A stretch of DNA of 64,000 bases from Auanema rhodensis. Taxonomy: Eukaryota; Nematoda; Chromadorea; Rhabditida; Rhabditidae. The stretch is taken from contig OZ059895.1 of NCBI GenBank assembly GCA_964057225.1, forward strand, positions 8,122,001 to 8,186,000, given 5' to 3'. A model generated the notes under the pieces. It searched no databases. It saw nothing but the letters and a program-made list of their open reading frames with translations, and was not told where the DNA came from. Below, piece by piece: positions 51,833 to 64,000 of this stretch; position 1 is the stretch's first letter, and the number at the start of each line of letters is the position of its first letter. The translations under genes and the position numbers were made by a program.

Positions 51833-52111
51833 AAGTGTTATTTATTGATTATACAAACCAGTATCTGAATGTATAATTTGTTTTGTTTTTTAATAGATAT
51901 ACAAAGATTGTTTTATAGCTTGTTTATTTTCTAGTCCACAATTGTCCGGTACAAGATTAAGTTTTAAATAGCTTTTAGTTTTAGACAATTTTTATTAAAT
52001 AATAAACATCAGATTTATTGTCTTCATGTTACAAGATATACCGAGGTCTTTTATCCTCTGCAATATTTTGGGAAAAAATGTATTAATTCAATGAAAATAA
52101 TAAAAATATAG

Positions 52112-52857
52112 ATGGCCGGTTACGCCTTGAAACGACTTATGACCGAATATAAAGGTTAGAACAATAATTTCTTTTAAAAGCTAATTATAATAATAAAAAA
52201 TTGATTAAACAAGAACAGTAAAGCATTGATTATCTATTATAGAACTTACTAATCGTCCTCCTGAGGGCATCATTGCTGCTCCCATCGATGAAGAAAATTT
52301 TTTTGAATGGGAATGTTTGATCACAGGTACTTTGTGATCAAAGGATTTAAAAAATATTTTTATTCACCTATAGGGCCAGAAGACACATGCTTTGCAAACG
52401 GTGTATTTCCTGCACGCATATCATTCCCTCAGGATTATCCTCTTAGTCCTCCTAAAATGAAGTTCTGTTGCGAATTATTTCATCCCAATATCTATCAAGA
52501 TGGACGTGTTTGTATTTCTATTCTTCATGCTCCTGGTGATGATCCAACTGGTTACGAAAGTTCGTCAGAAAGGTAAATCTACTTTTCCATATAAATATAA
52601 ATATATGCATAATCTTTGTATTTTAAGATGGAGCCCTGTTCAATCGATAGAAAAGATCCTTCTTAGCGTTGTCAGCATGTTAGCCGGTGAGTTTTAAATA
52701 TAAAAAAAAAACAAAATTATACGATTTATTAGAACCAAATGATGAATCGCCAGCTAATGTTAATGCTGCAAAAATGTGGAGAGAAGATCGTACTCAATTT
52801 GAACGAATTGCAGATAATCTTGTAAGAAAAACATTGTGTTTACCTCAAGCTGAATAA
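52112..52857 (+). CDS. Ubiquitin-conjugating enzyme E2 G2 (UBE2G2/UBC7)
   Basis: ERAD ubiquitin-conjugating enzyme working with membrane RING ligases. [20 protein letters not shown] is the N-terminal helix. The catalytic cysteine is in [20 protein letters not shown], which also shows the 13-residue acidic-loop insertion specific to UBC7/UBE2G. The last part is [20 protein letters not shown], then [20 protein letters not shown]. About 168 residues in five exons. The ATG is immediately preceded by AAAAATATAG, a splice-acceptor-like sequence. With GPI 279 bp upstream on the same strand, an operon is possible. Confidence 0.96.
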
Positions 52858-53485
52858 TCTTTTTTTCTTAAATTATAGCAATTCTCAATATATTTTATAG
52901 AATGTTATTTAACTTAAAATTGATGTACATTCCTTGTAATACATAAATTTGCATGTACTGACTATAGTTCTTCTCATTTTATAACAAAGTTGTGATTTTT
53001 GTCTGTTATATATGAGCTAAAACATAAATTTCATGTTCATCTTTTTTATTTTAACAAATATTTCTGACAACATTCGTTAATCCCAGTATTTTATATGCAA
53101 ATTTTGAAAATCAAATAAGTTCAGGAGAAGAGGGACAATCATTTTATTTATATAAACTTATATAATTAGTTCGTAACATTTTAATAAAGAAATTGATTCG
53201 AAAATTGATTTAAATATCCAGTAACTGAGAGAGGAAGGCTTTCTAGAGTAGGAAGGTTATTAGAGATTTGATGCCAATACGCGGTTGCTATGGTCACCAT
53301 ATCGCTTTGACAACTAGAAACTAAACAAGTTGCTAAGGGTTAGCGTATGAAATCATGAGCTTGCCAGCTTATCTTTAACAACAGTTATCTTTACTCAATA
53401 ATATTTAATTATTATTTTTGATAATATGTTTATTTAATTAGTAATTATTTCAGAATAAAATAGTATGTGTTAAGAATAGAAGATC
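52858..53485 (+). other. Intergenic, UBE2G2 to CEP290-like
   Basis: 628 bp of AT-rich DNA. The segment 53280-53350 is GC-richer and carries the X-box-like site described next. No gene otherwise. Confidence 0.5.
53284..53297 (+). promoter_or_regulatory. RFX X-box-like site upstream of the CEP290-like gene
   Basis: GTTGCTATGGTCAC matches 13 of 14 positions of the nematode X-box consensus RYYNYYATRRNRAC. The site that binds the RFX factor DAF-19 typically lies within about 250 bp upstream of ciliary genes. It sits 189 bp before the ATG of the CEP290-like gene. A half-site (GTTGCTAAGG) follows at 53329. Match counted by eye; binding is inferred. Confidence 0.65.
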
Positions 53486-56433
53486 ATGTCATCTATGGAT
53501 ATGTCTCCTCTGCCAGAGGACTATCCGCAAGCTATTAACTATCGATCTTTAGAAGAATTAGTTAATAATGATGATTTGGAAGATATAATAACTATTAAAA
53601 GATGGTGTGAAAAACTCCAACATGTGAGTGTACCAAAATGAAAACTTCAATGAAAATTATTTATTTTTAGTTCAAATTAGAAGGCACTGAAAGCACCTAC
53701 GAGCTACAAACATTGGTTAATGGCCTCAGGTTTTTTTTATGAATTTGAATTTATTTCTTATTATTTAAGTTTTAGTTATCTTATGAGTTATATGTTCACT
53801 GCTGCCGATGAGTTGAAAGAAGTAGCTGAACGAGAAACATCAGCAATGGCTGAAAGGGAAGATCAATGGGAAGAAGAGAAACAAGAACTTAAGGTAAAAC
53901 TCAATTATTTTTATATTTTTATATTTTTATTTTGTTAAGGAAGAACTGGAATCTTTAAGAGAGCGTATCACTTCAAGAGCTGATGCAGGAGAATCTAGTG
54001 AAGCTTTTCGGTATGTTTCATTATTTGTTTTTGAAAAAGGCATTGATGTTAAAACTAAATATTCCGTTTAAGTGACCAAATTAACAGCTTGAAAGAGGAA
54101 AATAGAGCTTTACAACAGTTGAATCGAGATCGTGACAGACAAATGGCTGATCAAAGTGATAGGTAAGTAAACGATTTCTCACATTATTCAGTTTATTCTA
54201 TATTCTCTTTGTTATGTTTTTCATAAATCAACTGCTTTTCCAGGTTTGAAGCCTTAGTTGCTCGGGTAGATGCATTAACTCGCGAACGAGACACTCTTAT
54301 TGATTACGTATGTTGATTTAGAATATAAATTTCTTAAGAATCATTTTAGAAAGCTCAATCAGAAGATACTATTAGTGAGTTACGTCGCCGAATTTTCGCA
54401 AAATCAGAAGAATCAACGAATGAATGGGAAACTAAAAAATTGAAACAACGAAATGAACAAGCTGTCACACTTAGTCGTCAAATGCAGGTAAAATTGAATT
54501 ACATATTGTATTTGTTATATAAACAAAAACTTTATTGTGTTTTAGAGTGTCGTAACACAAAATGAAGAATTACGATCAGAAGTCAGTAAAGTTAGTAATG
54601 CGTTAGAAGAAGCAACACGTCTGATTGAAGAAAGCTCAAAAAAGTAAGTTTGATTGAATGCAACCGGATAACATACAATAGAAATTCTCAAAATGAAATG
54701 AATCTGTCAATTCAACGTTATTACAGAATATCCGATCTCAAAGAAGAACTACAAGTAATGCAGGATCACGAAGCTGATTTGACGAATGAAAATGCTGTAT
54801 TACGAGAAAAATTAGAAGAACATACTTCTAAAACAGAACAATTAGAAAGCGAAGTTCTTGATTCTGAAATGGGAATGAAGGTTTAACTATTAGATTTAGT
54901 TTAATAATAATTAAAAATAATTTAGAAACTGATAAACCAACAGGAACAAACAATCAATGATCTGAAAGATGAGCTTGATCTTGCTGATGTAATTTTTATA
55001 TTTTATATAATTTTTCTTATTAAAAATCATAAATTATAGAGAGAATTAATAACTTTACGAGAACGAATAGCTAACGATATGAGCAAGCAAAAGGAAGATG
55101 AATTAGAAAAATTAAAAGATGAACTTGTTGAGGCTACAAAGTAAACATTCATATAATTCCTTTAAAGTTATAAATTTTTATCCAGAATGGCTCGAGAATT
55201 GTTTGGAGAACATGCTCAGAGTAAAGAACAAACAGATGATCCAACTGCCAACTTACGTATTCGTTTAGTTCAACTGGAACATAAGCTGCGGAAAGGATTG
55301 GAAAAGGTGATTGAGTAAAGAAATATTTGAATTATATTAATCGTTTAGAATGATGAGTTACAACGTAATCATCAAGAATTAGAAGATGAATTAGTGAAGA
55401 AAGATGAGAATCATGCTAATCTTGCAGCTGAAGTAGAACGTCTACGTGATGTGAGTTGAATTTACTTAAAACCATATTAATATTTTGTGGATTTCAGCTT
55501 AAATTTGGAGATGCTCGTGGGGAAGTCAACAGACTTGAATATCAATTAAAGCAACGTGACAATCAAATTAGTAAATTAACTAATTTCTGTACTATGCTTC
55601 AAATAGAACTTGGACGATATGCAGAACGTGAGGATCAACTCTCACAGTCTGATAACACGTCAACAACGAAAAACAAACAGAAACATGTTCAAAAGAAAGA
55701 AGAAGAACTACGTGAAGATAGTAAAACTACTAAAAAGGATGATAAAACTGTTTCTGTGATAGAAGATCATTCAGAAGTTGATGAATCAGAAGAAGCTTCT
55801 AAAACAAGTTCAAAAACAAAAGAAAAGCAAAAGAAATCTTCCATTAAATATAGTTCTGTATCAGATTTTGAGCATCAAGCAATGCTTGTATCTAGTCTTT
55901 ACTATGAAATAATGAAACTTATCGAGGTTAGACATGTTATATATTCAATTCTTATACAAATATTTTAAGGAGAATAATGAGAAAAATAGACAATTAGGTG
56001 AAATGGAATATTTATTAAAACAAAGAAAATCTGTTTCTGATATGAGTAAAGCACATGTTCAAGTATGTTCAAACTTTCTTTATTCAAAAGAAAACTGATT
56101 GAAATAAATGATTTTAGTTCGCGTATGAAGAAATTCGTCGACTTAAGGAACAATCAGAACTTGAAGTTTATGAGCATGAGCATGAATCATCATCATCACA
56201 AGAAGAACTTGAATTATCACGTATGGAGAATGAAGAATTAAAGGTTTTTTTGAATAATTTAATAATTATAATAGAATATTATTACTTCAGAGATTCCAAG
56301 AGTCTATACGTACAGGTGGAAATGAATTGGAAAGACGAGCAGAGGAAATGGCAAGAAAATTAATTTCTGAACGAATGCAGACAATTCGGTATATATTTAG
56401 AGTATATTTATCTATTTATCTAGCTATATATAC

Positions 56434-56474
<41 letters not shown>

Positions 56475-59400
56475 ATTTAATAAATTAAAATATATTTTAG
56501 ATTATCACGATCATGTACTGTTTTGAGAACTCGTTTGAGAAGAGTTGAAGAAACATCAAACAAATTAAAAGAAAAAATAGTTAAAACTCGATCACGGAAT
56601 GATAAACATATAGCTAATTTACAATATGAATTGGTAAAATATATATTTTTTTATAAAACTCATTAAAATATTTATTTCTTAAAGGATTCAACTTGTATGG
56701 AATTAGCTGCTATGCAACATCGTGTTATTCATTCAGTTTCATTAAAACAATTTGAGGAATTAAGTTTGAAATATCGTAAAATTCTTAAAAAAGAATTAAT
56801 TGGTACAGATCATATTGAAGTAAATTACAAGAAATTTTAATAAAATATTTAAACTTTCCCTTTTTAGAATACAGCACCTTTGATTGATTTAAAATCTGAT
56901 ACTGTTATTGGAGGTAATAATTATGATACTTCTACGGAACAATTAATGGCTAAAAATACATATTTAAAGGTAATTTAGAGTTTAATCTTTTATAAAATCT
57001 TATTTATTTATATTTTTAGAAGATTATCTCTGTATTAACTGATCAAAATGAATTTTGGAGTAAAGAAACAGAACTTCTTCAAACAGAAAATGAAGAACTT
57101 AAAAAGTTTATGGAAGATATTGAAAATGAATCAGATTTAAAAAGTATATTAGGTATAAGAAATTTATATAAATTATATAATTATATTCATATAATTCAGC
57201 TGCAATTGAACATCGACTTCTATTTACTATTCGAGATCAACAAGAAACTGTTTTTGAACTTCAACGAGAAACACGTAAGAAACAGGATGCTGATGAGCTT
57301 TTATCAAAAAGTCGTTTGGAATGGGCAAATGAACGGAAACGATTTGTTCATATGGTTGTAGTTCTTCAACGAGCTCTTCAAGTATGTTATTTCTTTTTTT
57401 TTTTGAATTTGAATTTGAAACATGTTATTTCAGCAACAACGTAGTAACAATATGGCTTCATTTACATTAGAACAAATGGAAAAATTAAAAAGTAAAATAG
57501 GAGAAAATCTACAATTAGAAGAACAAGCTATGAAAAAGAGAAGAGAGGTTATATTATTATAATTATTATAATTATATAAATAAGCTATTATTAGGCTGAA
57601 CATGTACATGAACAGTTAGAAGCTCAGCTCATGAATATGGCTAGTTCTAATCGTGCTAGATCAGTATTAGAAGATGAGGGAATGAATGTTCAACGTATGG
57701 AGAAAATGCTTCAAGCTGCGTATACCAACGTTAGTTTGGAAACTGCTAAGCTTGACAAGCTTGAAAAGATTGTATGAGTTGATTAAGTTTTTCAAAGAAA
57801 TTTTGAAACATGATATTCAGGTGGCTGGCAAAGATAAAGAGATTGAACGATTAAAAGAGGAAATAGGAAATCTTGAGAAAGAAAACGAAGAATATCTTCA
57901 AGCAATAACTACTATCAATATGGATCAAATAGGAAAAAAGTTTGTTCTAAGCGAACTGTTGGAAAAGCATTCAAGAGAACCTGCTGAGAATAATAATGTC
58001 GATGTTTCTGTAAAAGATGAAACTGATTATGAAATGGATTACGATAGTTCTGCAAATAGCGGTATTGCCTAGTATCATCGTTTTTGGGAATTTTTAGCGT
58101 TTTTTCTATAGAAAGCACATCTGAAAGATTGGTATTGAAGACGGTGGTTCACGATAACACTGCTGAATTCAAACATAAATTGGACCAAATGAAACAGACA
58201 GCTGAAGCAGCTATTCAAAGCTACAAGGTAGAAGATGAAGAAATAAGTTGTGTTAAAAACTATTTTTAGGAACAATTAACTCAAAAGGAGGCTGAAGTAG
58301 CTAGTTATCGAGAATTGTTACTTGTAAAGATGAATGAACCTGCTAAACGAATAACTGAAAAGGAGATTATAACAAAAGAGCTCAAAGTTCCTGATGAAGA
58401 AACTGAAATTAAGTTAAAGCAAGCAGTAAGAGAAATTGCCCGTTTGAAGGTATAAATAAGAAAAATTTACCATTTTAATTGAAATTTTAGGAAGAAATCG
58501 ATGAATTGCAAGCATCTAATCAAGATTTATATAAAAATCGTCAAAGTCTATTATCATCTGCTCGAAAATCAGCAATCAATGTAAATTTTTTAGTTTTATT
58601 GTTTTCTAATATTTAAATAATATTAAGGTCTCTATTCAAACTGATATAATAGAAGAAGTTAATTATAAAAAAGAAAAAGTTACATCTAAAATTAGCAAAG
58701 TTGCAAGTAAAAGTCTGTCTTCTGATACAGAAATTCCATTTGATATACAAGATGAACGATTGAAATATAAAAGTGAAATTCGTCATTTGCAAGATAGAAT
58801 TCGTAAACTTACAACTAGTAATAAGGTAATCATTTAAGAATTTTTTTCATTTTTTTTCAATTAAATTTAAAAATTTAGGAACTTATGATAGCTTGCAAAC
58901 GAATAAAAGATGACGCAATGGAGCAGTTAGAAGCTAAACGTCGAGAAGATTTTTCAACAGAAGCTAAAGTATATCAAAATGCAGAACAATTATTAAGGTC
59001 AGATTATATAAATTATAAATTATAAATTGTAAATATAATATTTAGAAAAGATATAGAAGAAATTCGTCATGAAAATCAAATATTAAAAAAGCGATTAACA
59101 GAAAAAAGTAAAATTATTGATGAGTTAAATGATGGAAAAAATCAAATAAAAAAGAATACAGAGGTTAGATATTTATAGTAATTTCATATATTAAAAATAT
59201 TTTTTAAAGGAAGAATTACAACGATGGAATGAAAGAAAGAAATTATTGGAACGAATTGATAATTTGCAGAAGAAACTTAAAGAAGCAAATGATGAAATTG
59301 CAAATTATAAAGGTTAATTATATTATTTATTTTTCAAATTTTAATTTTTAAAAGTTTAAGATAAACTAGAGAAACGAGATAAACATTTGGATCAAATTCG

Positions 59401-60264
59401 ATTTGAAGAACAATCATATGAGAAAGATATTCAGAGATTGCATCGTCAACTGACTACAATTAAAACAGAACGAGTAAGCTTTTTAAATTTTCAAATATGA
59501 AACGGAATACAAATGTCTTCTATCTAAGGATACTGCTGTTATGAATAGTCAGCAAGTTGTTATAATGCGGGATAAAGTTGCAACATTACAAGAGCAGTTA
59601 CATGTGAAAGATAGAGTAAGAGAATATTTTATGATTTGAAGATTTATTTGTTTTTTTAAGGAAATTTCTCGACAATCAAATATTTTACGTAAAATAGAAA
59701 AAGAAAAACATCAACTAAATGATCATCTTAAATCATTATCAAGTACTATAGATACACTTCAAAAAGAAAAAGATATTTTAAAAGCTACATCAATACCATC
59801 TCGATCTAATCAAGAACCTAAAGTAATAAAAGAAACTAAAATTATTATTAAAGATGATCAATCAGATGAAAATATTAAAAATTCTCGAAGACAATTACGT
59901 TTGGTGAGTCAAAATATTAAATTTTTCTCTAATTATAGTCATTCAGATGGAACTGAAATATAAAGAATGTGAGGAAAAGCTCCAAGTGTTATCAGATCAA
60001 CATGCAAGTTTATCAGAAGAATATTCCAAAGTTGCCAAGAAATTAGGTTAGTTCCAATGAGCATTTATTCTTCTATTTTCTCTATTTGAAGCTTCACGAG
60101 AAGAACGGTCAACTGGTGCAGTTGCGGTTTTAGGTGATAAGCTGCAAGCCAAGGATAAGGAAATATCTCAATTAGTAAGTAGAATGATAGCTTTCGATGA
60201 TAGAATTATCATTAATTTGCAGAAAGCCAGAATATATTCATTGGAAAGACGTTTATCACAGTAA
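53486..60264 (+). CDS. CEP290-like ciliary transition-zone coiled-coil protein
   Basis: Very large gene: about 35 exons of 60-350 bp with introns mostly near 45 bp, giving roughly 1,500 residues of almost continuous heptad coiled coil. It begins MSSMDMSPLPEDYPQAINYR. Blocks that recall CEP290 include GEVNRLEYQLKQRDNQISKL, then CTMLQIELGRYAEREDQL (near 55510-55640), LKQAVREIARLKEEIDELQA (near 58410-58520), and ELQRWNERKKLLERIDNLQK with KLKEAND (near 59215-59290). The last resembles the ELxRWEEGKKWQxKIEG segment of vertebrate CEP290. A Lys/Ser/Glu-rich low-complexity insert lies at about 55660-55850. The end is SQLKARIYSLERRLSQ. Coiled-coil composition makes identity less certain, but an upstream X-box-like site supports a ciliary role. 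Confidence 0.68.
56425..56471. repeat. (TA)n microsatellite in a CEP290-like intron
   Basis: TA dinucleotides interrupted by two TACA steps lengthen one intron of the coiled-coil gene to about 110 bp. Confidence 0.85.
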
Positions 60265-61036
60265 AAATTAAATAAAAAACAGAAAGATTTAGGCAACTAA
60301 TCATCATATATAATATCACAGAAATATTTATCTAAACATATCATAGAAATATAAGAATTTATTATTTATAAATTATTATTATTATTATCACAAGTATTTA
60401 TTATATAAAATATGCCATGGATACAAAGAAGGTAAGCAAGATGAAAGGCCTAGAAAAGTATACAGGAAGATATAATCTGATAAAATAAGTGAAGTAAGGC
60501 ACAGTAGAAAAGAATATAAAAGGTAAAGTACGATATAGTATTTTCAAGTTAAGAATATTAAGAAAAACATTCAATTAAAAGAAAAATTCATACCAAAATC
60601 TATTTAATACTCAATATTCTATATAATCTAAATCTATTCTCAAGAAAAACTTTGATAAGATATCGTACTTTACTTCTTACATATATTCAATGTTATATCG
60701 TTAGTATGACAGTTATCGCAGAATAGTTTTGGTATTTATACAAAGTAAAAGAAAGTGATACCAGCAGTATTTAGCAAAATCCGTAATTCAAAAATTCCGT
60801 CGTATAATCATAAGTGGAAAAAATAACAAAAACTTTTTTTTCAATAAACTCTTTAAAGGTCAAATAGTATTTGGTAACCGGTTCCCAGAAATTCATGTTT
60901 TTTAAATTTAAAAATAAAACTTTGGTAATATACTGGCAAGAGCGAATGATTAATGGGGAAAATATCTATGCTGGAATCAAAATCAATCTCCTAACCTATT
61001 AGTCCCGTAATTCTCTCACATTTTGAAAAAAATAAT
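60265..61036. other. Convergent 3' region, CEP290-like / furin-type convertase
   Basis: 772 bp, A/T-rich, between convergent stops. Nothing recognisable. Confidence 0.5.
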
Positions 61037-62173
61037 TTAAATTTCTAGTTTGGTATCTATCTCAAACAATTCATCATCTGATGAATCCTCTAACAATTGC
61101 ACTTTATCAGCAGCACTGTTATAATGAGGCAGAGGAGTATAACTGAAAGATTAAAAAATTGAATATTATAAGAGATTTAAGTATAACTTACTCAATTTGT
61201 TGTCTGTCATCACGTACAATATAATGTATGACACATCCTACTAATACGATAAATACTACTATAACTATAGCCCATATAAATGTCCAGAATGTTGAATTAG
61301 AAGTATGACGAGTTGGATATACAGCATTTGGTGAACAGTCTTCTGGAAACAAGATCATCTTACTGCGTATTTGCCTTTTCAAAACTGTACCACATCGAGC
61401 AAGACTAGGATCTTGTCCCTTGGCACAACACGGCCTGCAGTATGAAGTTGATCTATTACCATACCCAGATGCACACGCATCACAACTCAACGATCCTGGA
61501 AGCAAACGTAATTGGAATTGTTTTTTCCTTATTATCATACCAGGACCGTGGCAGATTTGGCATGCTTCATCGCAAGCACTACATTTACCGAGAACATCAA
61601 TATAATACCCAAGTCCACATTTTTCCGAGACTGTTACACACTTAGCTTGAACCAAGTTTGATTCATCTGAAGGAAGAGACGAGAATGCAATAGTTTGTTG
61701 CAATAGAGTGTATTATTGAAAACTTACAATCTGTGACTAAGTTAGCCGGACATTTATCAACGCATTTGCCGTGCAACCCCAGCTCAACGGCATCAATCAG
61801 TAGTTGTGATCCCGGACAAGTTTCACAAACCTAGAACCCGGTTGAAACCATTATGTATAACTGCCATTGATTCAAACCTCAGCCTTTGTACAAGTATGAC
61901 AATGAGAAGAACACATCTTGCACATTGTACCATCGAGGAAATATGTATCATCACAGCGTGTGACACATCTAATTAAGATTTGTTTATTGTATGTTTGAAT
62001 ATATTAAAATTTACTTAAACCCGCTTCCTGCTTTGTTTCTAAGTGTCTGTGTTAATCCTTTACATTTGATGCACGAAGTAGCAGATCTAGGCTCTGTACA
62101 TCCATCACATTGTTCATGACAATCACCCACTGACGTCAAATCACCGAATGATACAACTTCTGATTCATCCGTC
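61037..62173 (-). CDS. Furin-type proprotein convertase, C-terminal Cys-rich, membrane and tail exons (partial)
   Basis: Only the 3' half of the gene is recognised. From 62173 downward the exons encode furin-like Cys-rich repeats: CHEQCDGCTEPRSATSCIKC, then CSSHCHTCTKAEVCETCPGS, CGLGYYIDVLGKCSACDEAC and CDACASGYGNRSTSYCRPCC. A membrane helix follows (TFIWAIVIVVFIVLVGCVIH). The cytosolic tail contains YTPLPHY and the acidic cluster LLEDSSDDELFEID, like the CK2-phosphorylated TGN-retrieval cluster of furin. The subtilisin-type catalytic and P domains must lie in exons beyond 62173, across a long intron or outside the window. Another Cys-rich type I receptor cannot be fully excluded. Confidence 0.75.
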
Positions 62174-64000
62174 TAAAACGGAAAAAAAGAAATAAACTCT
62201 ATTCTAACGTTTTATTTTCTTTTTATTACGGTGTTCGACCCTAGTTATGTAAACATTTGCCGTTTTATAGAACTTGTATTATAGAATATTCTTCAAATAT
62301 TATGAACGTGCAACGTGCACTAAATATAATAGACCCAATCATTCATAGAATATAATTTGAAAACATCAAAGAAGCTGCTAGCTAAGCTTAGCAATACACC
62401 ATACCAACATAACTCCGGAATAATCATGTACATGATTGATACAACCACCTACACATTGTCACATGCCAACACCACAACATAACAAAGAAAATTTATTTAA
62501 ACTATAACTAATCGTCTCAGAATCGCGCGGAGCACAAGGGAAAATTGACACATTTTACATACAAGGACTTCACAACGACTACTACAATGTAGGAGTTAGA
62601 GGTCTAATATCATCATAATGGGCACACTATGTTCTTCAAATAATTAACGAAACGGCGGGAGTCTTCAGAAATGGTACCGTCTATAACCTTGCTGACAACA
62701 CCAGAAGTGATTAAAATTTCAGGTTGAGGTTTCAAGAATAGCCTTCGGGCCTTTTAAAGATAAATGAAGGTAATGGGCAAAATGATCTCAATAACTTTAA
62801 AATGAATACTGATTTTCATAAAATCTTCGTTTCAAAAGCTGATATAAACGATATGAGGTTCTGAAGAAATCGTAAGCATGATACAATAAAACTACAAATA
62901 AATGGAAAGTTGGCTAATAAACTTGGATATTCATGAGTTGCGAAAATGAGTAATCAACTTTTCAGAATTAAAAAACTGAGCAGGCAAAAGAACTATCTGT
63001 TATTCTTTAATTAAGATAAAAATCTAATAAAGCCAAATCCTTTAAAGGTCTATTTAGAATGAAATGCAAACGTTAATGAGAACCACCAAACATCCGTGAG
63101 AACATTGAATCGAAAAAACTCCTCAAATGTTCATGGCTCCGTTGTTGCGACTAAATCGGAATCCCATTATATTTCATATGAAATCATTGAATGATCTTAT
63201 TCAGGAGCAAGCAGGATGCACAATTCAGGGCAGGGGGCAAGTTGTCAGCAGGATGGATAAGTTAGATGTTGGGGAGATGGAACCAGACGAATCTGGTAGG
63301 TAGTGTACAAGGTTTGACAGTAAGGGAAGAAAACTCATGCAAATTTTTTCATTCGAAGACACAGCATGCCCGTAGGTATTTGTCAGAAAATAAGGCAAAC
63401 CAGGTAAATACAAACGATGATGGCTCATATCACATAAAAAACACGCAAATGTACCCATATAAAACGCTCTAACGCCGTAACATAATTTCTCTGAAGACTG
63501 AAGTATATCACAGATACAATGGGAAGACAGGCATTAATGGAAAAATAGAAATATTTAAGACTCTATACACTTATGCGGTTGAGTAAGTTCCAACCATAAA
63601 AAGATATGGATGAAAAATTATGTAGATCAATGAATAAAACTATGAGAAGGGAAAAAAGGAATGAAATGCATTCAGAATGGCTTCAGGTATAGTAAGAAGA
63701 GCTATAAATGTTTTTTTAATGTTAGGCAGGCACGATTGTAGAAGATCGTCGACACGACAGATAGGCAGCTACGGCTATCAGTATCAGAACGACCGCGTGT
63801 ACGACCATGAACACTACAGGCAAAGTGATCTGGAGAAAATACCAATATGGGAGGATAGAAAAACGTTTTGAGAATTGGGGAATTACAAACGTTTGAAAAT
63901 GCAAATTGAAGTGCAGTAACAGTGGCTATCAGGTGATTAAATATACGTTTACGGTCTGATTGGCAACTCAAACGAAGTAAAAGAATTTAGCGCTGATTTA
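62174..64000. other. 1.8-kb region with no recognised gene
   Basis: Either a long intron of the furin-type gene or intergenic. Two GC-richer islands on the plus strand are listed as a candidate gene. No convertase catalytic motif is visible on the minus strand. Confidence 0.4.
63205..63871 (+). CDS. Candidate unrecognised gene, exon-like islands
   Basis: 63205-63295 is open after ATCTTATTCAG and ends at CTG/GTAGGT, reading EQAGCTIQGRGQVVSRMDKL, then DVGEMEPDES. 63661-63686 (MKCIQNGF) ends at CAG/GTATAG and joins 63730-63871 after TTAGGCAG. That island reads RHDCRRSSTRQIGSYGYQYQ, NDRVYDHEHYRQSDLEKIPI and WEDRKTF before TGA. Both islands are GC-richer than the flanks and hydrophilic, like a cytoplasmic tail. 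The opposite strand of the last island is also open (a hydrophobic stretch behind TTTCTCCAG), so the coding strand needs proof. No family recognised. Confidence 0.28.

Noticed and set aside
57110-57361. Single-frame 83-codon reading within the CEP290-like gene
   Set aside because: It reads through an intron; the coiled-coil frame resumes after the AG at about 57199.

Overview
The window looks like nuclear DNA of a free-living or parasitic roundworm (Nematoda, rhabditid-type). It is AT-rich, genes are packed on both strands, and most introns are about 40-60 bp with GT...(T)TTTCAG, TTTAG or TTAAG ends. Many start codons sit directly behind a 3' splice-site-like sequence, as expected for spliced-leader trans-splicing. 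Two Sre-type chemoreceptors and two metallocarboxypeptidases with C-terminal ShK domains are nematode hallmarks. The species cannot be named from the sequence. Coordinates of spliced genes run from the start codon to the stop codon and include introns.

Layout. 0.2-1.5 kb: Sre chemoreceptor (+). 1.6-5.4 kb: mitochondrial cysteine desulfurase NFS1 and casein kinase 2 alpha (both -). 5.7-8.3 kb: operon-like pair MRPL9 and RPN10 (+). 8.5-10.9 kb: operon-like pair XRCC1 and an STMP1-type micropeptide (-). 11.1-11.8 kb: a RAMAC-like cap-methylation cofactor (+). 11.9-12.6 kb: a SKP1-related protein (-). 13.5-15.3 kb: an unrecognised basic/acidic protein (+). 15.5-18.4 kb: operon-like pair PRP17 and MRPL52 (-). 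18.7-23.3 kb: GRASP and SMU1 (+). 26.8-31.0 kb: SPCA Ca/Mn pump (+). 31.7-34.6 and 37.3-40.2 kb: two paralogous secreted M14 carboxypeptidases (-). 44.2-45.6 kb: SHC-like PTB+SH2 adaptor (+). 46.1-47.6 kb: second Sre receptor (-). 49.4-52.9 kb: glucose-6-phosphate isomerase and UBE2G2 (+). 53.5-60.3 kb: CEP290-like coiled-coil protein (+), with an RFX X-box-like site upstream. 61.0-62.2 kb: the 3' end of a furin-type convertase (-), truncated by missing upstream exons.

Most genes are housekeeping: mitochondrial translation and Fe-S assembly (MRPL9, MRPL52, NFS1, STMP1), splicing (PRP17, SMU1), ubiquitin/proteasome (RPN10, SKP1, UBE2G2), Golgi (GRASP, SPCA, furin-type protease), DNA repair (XRCC1) and cap methylation (RAMAC-like). 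They are interleaved with sensory or nematode-expanded genes (Sre, carboxypeptidases, SHC-like, CEP290). The gene-poor stretches at 23.3-26.8, 34.6-37.2, 40.2-44.2, 47.6-49.4 and 62.2-64.0 kb hold microsatellites. Three of them also hold GC-richer, splice-site-bounded open islands that may be exons of unrecognised genes. No rRNA, tRNA, transposon or CRISPR array was recognised.
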